Assembly (NCBI GenBank): GCA_050633505.1
Contig: JBOEGQ010000010.1
Location: forward strand, 1-64,000
DNA length: 64,000 nt
DNA from: UBA1672 sp050633505
Lineage (GTDB): Bacteria; Pseudomonadota; Alphaproteobacteria; Micavibrionales; Micavibrionaceae
Direction: 5' to 3'
The notes beneath the pieces were generated by a model. The model ran no database searches, was not told where the DNA came from, and saw nothing but the letters and a program-made list of their open reading frames with translations. The translations under genes and the position numbers were made by a program. Shown here one piece after another: positions 26,227 to 33,294 of the stretch; positions within the stretch are counted from its first letter, which is position 1; the number at the start of each line of letters is the position of its first letter.

Positions 26227-27543
26227 GTGGTACAGATTAAGATCTTACGGATTTTGGCACTTGGTTCATCTTTAACTCTTGCCGCGTGTGGCGGAGGTGG
26301 TAGCTCATCGAGCAGTAGTGATGGCGGGGACAATGGTGGCGGTGATGGAAGTGGTGCGCCATACACTATCGGCGGGTCTCTCATTGGTCATAACGATGCT
26401 GTAACGCTATCCCTCAATGGTACGCAGCAAGAATTCAATACGTCCTCATTTACCTTTACTGACACTCTGGATGAGGGGGAGAGCTATAGCGTGGAGGTAA
26501 TCATTTCGCCTGCTGGCCAAACCTGCTCAGTGGCCAATGGATCAGGCGCTGCAACAGCCAATATCACCAATATAGATATCACCTGTATTGATGATGGTGT
26601 GGTGAGCGACTATCTCTGCCGCGATCATGTCACCACGCAGCATAATGTCATTGGTAACAATGTATATGAGTTCATTGCCAGTGATGGAGAATGCTTTGGC
26701 ACGACTGAGGATCATGGACTTACCAAACAGGAAATCCCCGTCACCCTCGATCCGAGAAGCACCAACACTTCTGAATATTCAGTATCAGCCAATGCGAAAG
26801 TTACCATTGAAGGAACACATAACTTTCACCTTGTATTTGATATCACCAACACCTCATCACAGCTCGTCTGCCCCTTGGCAGAAGATATTCTCCTTCAAAA
26901 TAGCGCAAATGAGGAAATAGCTGATCTGGGCGCAGGTGTTACTTTAGGCGATATTTATTACGGCATCACCATACGTAACCCGGAATACGATAATCGATGT
27001 ATTCCTGTCGGTGAAACACGGACTGTCTGGATTCATTCGCGGCAAAGCCCAAGCAGAGTAACAGCCGAGCAGCTTGCCACTCTCGATCATATTGCTGTCA
27101 ATATAGAAGGTCGAATCCCCGATCCTTTCCTGAATGAAAGAACCCCTGTCCCGATCAGTGCATCACAAGCAATATGGGACAGCGAAGGTGCAAGCGGCCA
27201 ATATGGATACACCATTACAAATACCTTCCTGAACATGACCGCCAATCAGGTGTATTTCAGGCGTGATAATGTAACCGTGCTTTATTTCGATGAAGATGGC
27301 TATCTGGTCTTTAACCATATTTCAGAAATATCCGAATTTCTTGATATCGGTGATGACGATTTAACCGATAGTGACTATCTGCTCACCGCATCAGGTGGGA
27401 CATTAAGCGTCAGAGAGCATTACTCCCCAATAGTACCCGCGCAAGGCGCAACAAACATCGTTGGCCGTGCTTCGAAGGTCGTTCTTCACCTTGAGACCTG
27501 CGATGTGGAAAGCTCACAAAGCCTTTGTGATGCTGCGTACTAA
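26227..27543 (+). CDS. Surface lipoprotein (438 aa)
   Basis: The signal sequence ends in a lipobox (LAAC, Cys21), followed by a flexible Gly/Ser/Asp linker of about 25 residues, a pattern common in outer-membrane-anchored, surface-exposed lipoproteins. The following 80 residues read as a beta-sandwich (TIGGSLIGHNDAVTLSLNG, ITNIDITCIDD). The remainder is beta-rich with scattered cysteines and no catalytic motif. GTG start at 26227 with AGGAG about 11 bases upstream. A hairpin terminator follows. Probably an adhesin-like or structural surface protein carried by the element. Family not recognised beyond this. Confidence 0.75.
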   Translation: MVQIKILRILALGSSLTLAACGGGGSSSSSSDGGDNGGGDGSGAPYTIGGSLIGHNDAVTLSLNGTQQEFNTSSFTFTDTLDEGESYSVEVIISPAGQTCSVANGSGAATANITNIDITCIDDGVVSDYLCRDHVTTQHNVIGNNVYEFIASDGECFGTTEDHGLTKQEIPVTLDPRSTNTSEYSVSANAKVTIEGTHNFHLVFDITNTSSQLVCPLAEDILLQNSANEEIADLGAGVTLGDIYYGITIRNPEYDNRCIPVGETRTVWIHSRQSPSRVTAEQLATLDHIAVNIEGRIPDPFLNERTPVPISASQAIWDSEGASGQYGYTITNTFLNMTANQVYFRRDNVTVLYFDEDGYLVFNHISEISEFLDIGDDDLTDSDYLLTASGGTLSVREHYSPIVPAQGATNIVGRASKVVLHLETCDVESSQSLCDAAY

Positions 27544-27557
27544 TCATCATATCTATG

Positions 27558-27574
27558 GGGCGCTCATAGCGCCC
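27558..27574 (+). terminator. Hairpin after the lipoprotein gene
   Basis: GGGCGCT (27558-27564), CAT loop, AGCGCCC (27568-27574), followed by TTATTCCTTTCC. It lies 14 bases after the lipoprotein stop and before the next gene on the same strand. Confidence 0.55.
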
Positions 27575-27600
27575 TTATTCCTTTCCAACAGGGCATATCT

Positions 27601-28965
27601 ATGAACATAATCCGGTATTCGCTGATAACTATCAGCGCGACATTGCTCCTCAGTGCCAATTTCTCCCACGCAGGTCTTTTTGACGATCTTAAGGAAGCCG
27701 TAGGTGATGTCGAGAATATCGCCAAGACTGTTAAAGACACAACCTTTGAAAGCACGGAAGCTTCTGCCTCTACCCAGCAGAGCAATAAAAAAACCGCAGT
27801 TAACGATCAGGGCTATGATGTTGTTGCTCAATTCCATGGTGATAAGAACAAGGTTTACTACATACAGATCCAAAGCATCAAAAATGCACCGGAAAATAAA
27901 ACCTTTCTTAACTCACTAAGCAGAGAGCAAGGCCATTGGATAAAAGCCCAAAGATGTAAAGTTGCATCACAATCGGGGCGCTCGAATACAAGCTATAAGC
28001 CACAAAAATTCGAAAATGTCTGGGTAAATAATTTCCGAATGGAAGGAAATAGATGTTATTTCGATGATTTCAGGGCGTATCAGAATAATGTCAAAAAAGA
28101 GATAGTGGTAATTCTTGCCGATGATCCAAGTATCGCCAAAGACAAATATAATGTTGAAGCAAGGTTCATGGATAAGGCCGGAGATACATACCAATTTTAT
28201 ATCAGAGGTTGGATTTTGCGTAAGATTATCGCTCATACCGGAGGCGGCGATACACTCTGCAACAAAATGCAAGCCAAACTTCATCCGAAAACAGGGGTTT
28301 CTTCGCTTACCTATACGCCAAAGAAAAGCAAGAAAGAAGAAATTATGTTTATCGGTTTTCGCTCTGAAACATCGGGCGGTAAGGCGCAGTGCTACTTCGA
28401 TGATATCTACAAGTCTTCAAAACGCCAACATGATGATGCCAAGCCAATAGCTGTACAGTCTTCGCCTGTAATCCAACAACCAACTGCCCAAACAAAACCG
28501 AAACCACAAGCGAAGGAAAACCCCCTATTCTCAAACGATATATTCCGAGCGCAAGAAGCCGAGGCCAAAGCTGTTCTTGATCGGTGCAACACATTTGGTC
28601 GAGACCGTATCAATTGGGATTGCGCCTGTCGGGCGGAACGCTTTTTAGAAGAAGTCAGGAAAGAAGATACAAGCCTTGGCAAAGAACAGGATATCCAAAA
28701 AAATCCTGAACTTGTCCAAATTCGGCAAGATGTCATTCTTACCCGGATAAAGTTTGAATGTCCGAACTTGGATGCCAAACACGAAGAAAAATACAAATTT
28801 TGTCAGAAGTATCGCGGCTTTGCACAAAAAATGGGAAAACCTATGGCTGCCGACAAAGTTGATAGCTATTGCGCCTGTTATGCGGATAAATTTATTCAAC
28901 TCTATAAACAAGATCCAAGACGCGAAAAGCATTATGAGAAAAAATCCAGAGATGCTTGCTTATAA
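27601..28965 (+). CDS. Exported protein of unknown function (454 aa)
   Basis: A signal peptide (YSLITISATLLLSANFSHAG) is followed by a helical stretch (FDDLKEAVGDVENIAKTVKD) and two similar beta-rich modules. The first has FENVWVNNFRMEGNRCYFDDF and the second EIMFIGFRSETSGGKAQCYFDDI (shown here shortened as RCYFDDF and QCYFDDI endings), so the region is an internal duplication of about 110 residues. A linker rich in Gln, Pro and Lys leads to a C-terminal Cys-rich module with two WDCACRAERF/YCACYADKF-type motifs, also a duplication. The product is exported, probably periplasmic. No known family. A strong terminator follows. Confidence 0.75.
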   Translation: MNIIRYSLITISATLLLSANFSHAGLFDDLKEAVGDVENIAKTVKDTTFESTEASASTQQSNKKTAVNDQGYDVVAQFHGDKNKVYYIQIQSIKNAPENKTFLNSLSREQGHWIKAQRCKVASQSGRSNTSYKPQKFENVWVNNFRMEGNRCYFDDFRAYQNNVKKEIVVILADDPSIAKDKYNVEARFMDKAGDTYQFYIRGWILRKIIAHTGGGDTLCNKMQAKLHPKTGVSSLTYTPKKSKKEEIMFIGFRSETSGGKAQCYFDDIYKSSKRQHDDAKPIAVQSSPVIQQPTAQTKPKPQAKENPLFSNDIFRAQEAEAKAVLDRCNTFGRDRINWDCACRAERFLEEVRKEDTSLGKEQDIQKNPELVQIRQDVILTRIKFECPNLDAKHEEKYKFCQKYRGFAQKMGKPMAADKVDSYCACYADKFIQLYKQDPRREKHYEKKSRDACL

Positions 28966-28987
28966 AATCAATTCATGAATTGATTAA

Positions 28988-29011
28988 AGCGCCTGCATTG
29001 ACGCAGGCGCT
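28988..29011. terminator. Terminator between convergent genes
   Basis: AGCGCCTGC (28988-28996) pairs with GCAGGCGCT (29003-29011), a 9-bp GC-rich stem with a 6-base loop, followed by CCGATTTT on the plus strand. It separates the exported-protein gene from the converging minus-strand gene (stop at 29030). Confidence 0.75.
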
Positions 29012-29029
29012 CCGATTTTAGGTGTATTG

Positions 29030-29653
29030 TTATCCATCATCTCTCAGCAAGGCCATAATCCGCATGGCGGTATCAACGGGTAAATCAGATAACCTCAAAT
29101 CACAGTGCAGAGCGCCATAAGAGCTAACCTCCAACTCTCCTGTTCGGTACTTCGCCCCATTGGTTTTGAAGTGGTAACGCCTGCTGGCACTGTATCGATT
29201 ATCGCAATAATCTGACAGGTCGGGCATGACTTTACGGAACGCATATTCAATATTATTCAAAACCTCCCGCTTTTCTTTATAGATGGTTATGGCATTCTTG
29301 GCCTGCGCCAGTGATTGGCGATAATCAGGCATTAAACGCCGCGAAATATCGGCGGCAATGCTTTGCGGTTTACGTGTCCATGACACATTAATACCTGTTC
29401 GTTGATATGGAAGTCCAGCGGATCGGCGCTCCTGATAACTCAAACCAAAATCCGGGAATTCACCGGATATGCGGATCATACCGGGTTTACGCATTCGCGC
29501 GGCATCTTGCAAACGAATACACATATGTTCATCTCCTAAAATGCACACGCCTAAATAGCGGCGATCTTCATCAATCGGGCGGCGATCAAGCCGCCACGAT
29601 CCGGGCAAGTAATGGGCAACATGCGCCGCTATAATTGATAAGTCTTTATCCAT
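29030..29653 (-). CDS. Hypothetical protein downstream of the DnaJ-domain gene (207 aa)
   Basis: A basic soluble protein without signal peptide or membrane helix. It begins with a segment that reads as a small beta-sheet domain (LGVCILGDEHMCIRLQDAAR, MIRISGEFPDF), followed by a charged helical part and a C-terminal segment GALHCDLRLSDLPVDTAMRI. AAGGGG lies eight bases before the ATG, and the gene starts 11 bases after the DnaJ-domain gene, so they form an operon. I do not recognise the family. Its style fits plasmid or island housekeeping genes of Alphaproteobacteria. Confidence 0.65.
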   Translation of the reverse strand: MDKDLSIIAAHVAHYLPGSWRLDRRPIDEDRRYLGVCILGDEHMCIRLQDAARMRKPGMIRISGEFPDFGLSYQERRSAGLPYQRTGINVSWTRKPQSIAADISRRLMPDYRQSLAQAKNAITIYKEKREVLNNIEYAFRKVMPDLSDYCDNRYSASRRYHFKTNGAKYRTGELEVSSYGALHCDLRLSDLPVDTAMRIMALLRDDG

Positions 29654-29664
29654 GATGCAGCCCC

Positions 29665-30174
29665 TTACGCTTTAGCTTTTAGATATTGCTTTTTGGGGCT
29701 ACGAGGTTTTGCACTGCCGTATTTATCACGGATATAATCCATGCTGTATGAGCCACGGCTAAAACTGCTCCAATCTTCGGGGCGGAAATACCAGCTTTTC
29801 TTTTTAGAGGCGAATTTGAAGCCTGCTTCTTTTAAGATGGCCTTATGTGTATATGTTTCTCCTGAAACCCACACCCATGCGCCGCAAACTTCGATTTCCA
29901 GACCATCCAAATTAATAATCTTGTTCAGAGCCTCATTTACGCTTTCAGAATAATTTTCTGTACTTGTTTCGCCGTCATTGTCGTTGGCCGGAATTTCGCC
30001 TGTATAGTCTTTCAATACGTCATAGGCTGCATTAATGATTTTCATCATCTCCGCGCCTGCCGGGTTACGATCCGGGTGATAGGCCATGGCTGCCTTGCGG
30101 TAGGCTTGCTTGACCTCTTTAGGGGTCGTCTCACCACTGAGGTTTAAAATCTTGGCGGCATCTTTAATATTCAT
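29665..30174 (-). CDS. J-domain protein (169 aa)
   Basis: The N terminus is a DnaJ-type J domain with the essential HPD motif (AMAYHPDRNPAG) and the usual helix III (MMKIINAAYDVLKDY). It would stimulate an Hsp70 ATPase. The C-terminal part (AWVWVSGETYTHKAILKEAG then KKKSWYFRPEDW) is not a chaperone substrate domain; it resembles a module often joined to J domains in phages and plasmids. I put the start at 30174, preceded by CAGGAG with good spacing. A longer frame reaching 30522 has a shadow-like N terminus read through the hairpin-rich region and was rejected. It may recruit host DnaK for element replication or regulation. Confidence 0.8.
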   Translation of the reverse strand: MNIKDAAKILNLSGETTPKEVKQAYRKAAMAYHPDRNPAGAEMMKIINAAYDVLKDYTGEIPANDNDGETSTENYSESVNEALNKIINLDGLEIEVCGAWVWVSGETYTHKAILKEAGFKFASKKKSWYFRPEDWSSFSRGSYSMDYIRDKYGSAKPRSPKKQYLKAKA

Positions 30175-30210
30175 TGCTTTGCTCCTGTTCTTAAAATTCA
30201 CATTCCCCCG

Positions 30211-30552
30211 CAGGGGTTGAAAAACCCCTGAGAAGAAGCGAGCAAAGCGAGCGCTAAACACTGCAAAGTAAGCGGAATCAAGACAAGGGGGATCACCCGA
30301 TCTGCACAAATGCAATGCGGAAGATCGGGGAATGTCTTGATGGAGTGCTTTCGGTGTTAATCTCCCCACGTCCCTGCGGGGGAAATCCCTAAAAAAACAA
30401 CCGCTTTGGCAAAGCCCAAAGCGACAACATTTAATTCCAGACCAAGACTGATTGATTAAAAGGCCGTCTCCGGCCTGCTGCGATACGTCCGCTATCAAAT
30501 CATGACAAATACATGCAAACACGCGCGGGGTAGAGCAGCGCGCGTATTTTTC
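30211..30552 (+). ncRNA. Candidate structured RNA ending in a terminator
   Basis: A dense set of perfect hairpins: CAGGGGTT-GAAA-AACCCCTG (30211-30230, a GNRA tetraloop on the plus strand), CAAGACA/TGTCTTG (30279-30285, 30333-30339) enclosing CCCGATCT/AGATCGGG (30296-30303, 30322-30329), CGCTTTGG/CCAAAGCG (30402-30409, 30416-30423), AGGCCG-TCTC-CGGCCT (30461-30476), and finally ACGCGCG/CGCGCGT followed by ATTTTT (30521-30550). The tetraloop and the terminal T run both favour plus-strand transcription. There is no convincing gene. It lies upstream of the minus-strand J-domain gene and before a small plus-strand gene. It could be a regulatory RNA, a long leader or part of a replication region. 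Confidence 0.5.
30521..30552 (+). terminator. Intrinsic terminator
   Basis: ACGCGCG (30521-30527) pairs with CGCGCGT (30539-30545), an 11-base loop between, followed by ATTTTTCC. It closes the hairpin-rich stretch on the plus strand. Confidence 0.65.
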
Positions 30553-30647
30553 CTCTGCGTTCCAGCCAAGGGCGCAAGCATTTGACGATTTGAAGACATG
30601 ACCTCATCAGGCCGCGATATGCGGCCACCACAAATAAGGAGGTCGAA

Positions 30648-30821
30648 ATGAAACTGATTAGCCGCTTTGAACTTGCAACTAAAACAGAATATGAACTTTA
30701 TGGAATTTTACGAGAATGTTTTAACGCACTTGCCAAAAGCAATCCCGATACACACCAACGCCGCATTGCTCTGGCATCTATCGAGAATATCAAGCGGGAG
30801 ATAAATTCTAGAGAACCCTAA
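30648..30821 (+). CDS. Small conserved-type island protein (57 aa)
   Basis: A 57-codon gene starting MKLISRFELATKTEYELYG, with a near-perfect ribosome site (AAGGAGG, 7 bases before ATG). From memory, very similar small proteins (FELAT-x-E-L-x-x-x-x-F-NAL then RR-x-ALASIENI) occur widely on alphaproteobacterial plasmids and integrative elements. Their function is unknown to me. The product is a short amphipathic helical protein without membrane segment. A GGCCGC-GATAT-GCGGCC hairpin (30610-30626) sits just before the ribosome site and may control it. Confidence 0.75.
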   Translation: MKLISRFELATKTEYELYGILRECFNALAKSNPDTHQRRIALASIENIKREINSREP

Positions 30822-30911
30822 CCGCCATAATCAGATGTTCAAATTTATGCATTTAACCTCGCAAATAAAGGACGTGGTAGTGCACCTAGTAGACACCACT
30901 TCTTGACCGTA

Positions 30912-31889
30912 TTATTGGCTATGATAAATAGAAAACTGATTTTTTATTTCTTTTGCCTGATACTCCATTTCTGGAAACAAGGTTGCTTCTCTGATACCTA
31001 CATACTCCAGCTCTTTAAGAAGAGTTGATTTATCTTTAGCCAACACTTTAATTTTTAGCAAAGAATCTCCTGCATAGTGATCCTGCTCCATATCTTCAAC
31101 TTTAATAAACTCTTCTCCATCAATGAACATGCCCCCATGAAAAGTAAATAAGCCATGCTGTTGACGTATCCTTGGGTTTAAATGCGGCGCTCTAAAAGGA
31201 ACTATATTTGAGAAAGCCCTGATAATATCTTGTTCTACATAAGACACAGGATTGCCATTATGATCATTAACATTAACGAGCCTCTGCTGGATAGTTAAGC
31301 TAGAAAAATCAGCCATACTGCCAGTTGAAAGCCCAAAGAATTGTACTTGAACCGTGATATCTTCTTTTATATCACCGACTCGAACATCATTTATTCGAGA
31401 CTCATCATTTATAATATCGGGCAGTCGATGCACAAGCCTATTAAAAAAGTCTGCTCTAGTTTTTTCCTGAACCTGCATTTCCAATAATTCATTAAATCGA
31501 TAGTCTCTCTCCATATATGTAGGGTCGAAGACATACAGGGCACCATCACAATTCTCTTCTGAAATACAACAAAAGTACAATGCAACAAGAAGATTGCTAG
31601 ACCAATCAAGTAGCCTCGTCGGAAGGCCGTAATGCTGCATCAAGGTTAACCATTCATAGGTTGTTTTATGGTTAGATGACTGGTCGGGATATCTACGCTT
31701 AAATTCATTGAGCATTCTTTGCTCATTTAAGCTAACGCCAAAATTATTCCCCTGCCTAAAGATGCTTGGTAGCAGCTTATGGGAATAGCTTGGCTGCCCT
31801 CTAAACCAAGTTGCTTTAAAGCCACTTGCTGCATTATCGAGATGTGAGGTAATGGAACTAATTGTTCCTTTTGTAGTTATTTCTTTCAT
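30912..31889 (-). CDS. FRG domain protein (325 aa)
   Basis: The N-terminal half carries the FRG domain: ATWFRGQPSYSHKLLPSIFR (about residues 27-46), which holds the name-giving FRGQ, then LMQHYGLPTRLLDWSSNLLVAL (about 90, shown here as two motifs MQHYGLPT and RLLDWS). FRG domains are common in mobile elements and phage-defence loci; their biochemical activity is not established as far as I know. The C-terminal part (FRAPHLNPRIRQQHGLFTFH) is also typical of the family. No membrane segment. It is the last gene of a four-gene minus-strand block, 202 bases after the DUF3800 gene, with one copy of a short interspersed repeat in that gap. Confidence 0.85.
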   Translation of the reverse strand: MKEITTKGTISSITSHLDNAASGFKATWFRGQPSYSHKLLPSIFRQGNNFGVSLNEQRMLNEFKRRYPDQSSNHKTTYEWLTLMQHYGLPTRLLDWSSNLLVALYFCCISEENCDGALYVFDPTYMERDYRFNELLEMQVQEKTRADFFNRLVHRLPDIINDESRINDVRVGDIKEDITVQVQFFGLSTGSMADFSSLTIQQRLVNVNDHNGNPVSYVEQDIIRAFSNIVPFRAPHLNPRIRQQHGLFTFHGGMFIDGEEFIKVEDMEQDHYAGDSLLKIKVLAKDKSTLLKELEYVGIREATLFPEMEYQAKEIKNQFSIYHSQ

Positions 31890-32034
31890 CGACTATTTCC
31901 ATTTACCGAATATTTATCAGAGCGCATCGAACTAGAGCTACAAAACAATTAGCTCAGTAATTTTTCGAAAGTTGGCGCACCTATTCTCGTGTAATTTAAT
32001 TCCGCTTTTGATCGTTATAACACGTTAATTTTTA

Positions 32035-32062
32035 TCAACCAACGGCCAAAAACGGACATTGA
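32035..32062. repeat. Short interspersed repeat, copy A
   Basis: About 25 bases (core CCAACGGCCAAAAACGGACA) lying between the FRG and DUF3800 genes. It resembles copy B at 33201-33233 in the same orientation and copy C at 37922-37952 on the opposite strand. Confidence 0.6.
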
Positions 32063-32091
32063 GGGAGCAAACCACTTTAGCCGGTGATGGC

Positions 32092-33174
32092 TCATGTCCT
32101 GCATATTTTTTTGAAATCCTGCGTAGACATGACCATATTTATTCCTAAGCCTGATTCTTCTCTGTTCATTGTCATTAGGATTCTATGTGCTTTCTGAATT
32201 TCGTTGCTTATGTTCTGACCGCCACGAACTTGCTCAATATAAAGCCTGGTAAATCCTGCCAATATATCAGCAACTTGTATCCCGATAGATTCATGGGAGG
32301 CTTTAAAGAAGAGGTCTGCATTCTTTTCAAATTTGTAGTTAGCGCTATCTGATACAAACCCGAATCTATCAAAAGGCATATTTTCTACGTCATGCTTCGC
32401 AGCCTCAATAACTTGCTCGTATTGCAATTGCTCATCATGATAGATTTTTACGTTCGACAAATCTCCACCCAAAAACATGTTTATTCTAGCGTAGATGTTA
32501 GTAAAACTTGATAGATTTGGCAGCATCCAGACTAATTTCCCACGCTTGCCAGCATCTGGAATGGGCAGAAATTCGCTTATATCACCTGCCTTTCCAAGGA
32601 TATTTTCTTCTACATCATTCCTCGTCATTGAAAGACTATGAGCAATTGCACAAGAAACCTCGTTTGTGTTTTCTTGCATCACACAAATAAACTGATTAAT
32701 AAGCGATATTAGTCCTTCTGGCGATGGGGTTTCGCAGAGATTAAGAAAGCTGGTATAGATGCTATCAGGCAAACAATCATATAGATATTCAGCAAAAACG
32801 TTGCGAATATAGTTTATTTTTCTTGTTTCACTCTCAAAACAATATCCTGGAAAAATAAGGGTGTTAACAAGATTGGCCGTTAGCATAAACTTTTTATCGA
32901 CAGCTTCTATAAATATCGGCCAGCCTTGATCTCTTATATAAGAGAGTAACTCCACAATAAATAGAGATTTTTTCTTATATATACGTGACGATTTTAGCTC
33001 TTTAGAATTGATATTAAACTGCTTAAGCAATGAAGCGACTTTGGCATTTGCCTCCGCTTCGTCAGAGACACCTATGGCTGAAAGTGTAAATATATTTTGC
33101 CCGCCATAAGATGACAGAAAAGCCTTCTTTGAAATACCACCAGTATTGCCGCTTTCATCCAAATAAAATTCCAT
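32092..33174 (-). CDS. DUF3800 domain protein (360 aa)
   Basis: It begins FYLDESGNTGG, the hallmark start of DUF3800 proteins, whose early Asp-Glu pair suggests a nuclease-like (RNase H-fold) active site. Near the C terminus, ASHESIGIQVADILAGFTRL provides the second conserved acidic/His cluster of the family. The middle is variable. Such proteins occur in mobile elements and defence islands; the activity is not firmly known. The gene lies between the REase-STAND gene (121 bases upstream) and the FRG gene and may be part of one defence unit. Confidence 0.85.
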   Translation of the reverse strand: MEFYLDESGNTGGISKKAFLSSYGGQNIFTLSAIGVSDEAEANAKVASLLKQFNINSKELKSSRIYKKKSLFIVELLSYIRDQGWPIFIEAVDKKFMLTANLVNTLIFPGYCFESETRKINYIRNVFAEYLYDCLPDSIYTSFLNLCETPSPEGLISLINQFICVMQENTNEVSCAIAHSLSMTRNDVEENILGKAGDISEFLPIPDAGKRGKLVWMLPNLSSFTNIYARINMFLGGDLSNVKIYHDEQLQYEQVIEAAKHDVENMPFDRFGFVSDSANYKFEKNADLFFKASHESIGIQVADILAGFTRLYIEQVRGGQNISNEIQKAHRILMTMNREESGLGINMVMSTQDFKKICRT

Positions 33175-33200
33175 ACAAGCTTACTACCTTTTATTTGGCC

Positions 33201-33233
33201 TCATGCCAACGGCCATAAGCGGACATTCAAATG
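33201..33233. repeat. Short interspersed repeat, copy B
   Basis: Core CCAACGGCCATAAGCGGACA, between the DUF3800 and REase-STAND genes. It differs from copy A at two core positions. This word family (TGTCCGCTT-x-x-GG-x-CG on the other strand) is, from memory, a common dispersed repeat in proteobacterial genomes. Confidence 0.65.
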
Positions 33234-33294
33234 TAGGCTGTCTCTGATCTGGCGAAGTCCAACTATGAGCCTTAATAAAGGCAAACATTGAGCT

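Noticed and set aside
30175..30522. N-terminal extension of the J-domain gene
   Set aside because: The extra 116 residues are Cys/Arg-rich shadow sequence through hairpins, while ATG 30174 has a clear ribosome site.
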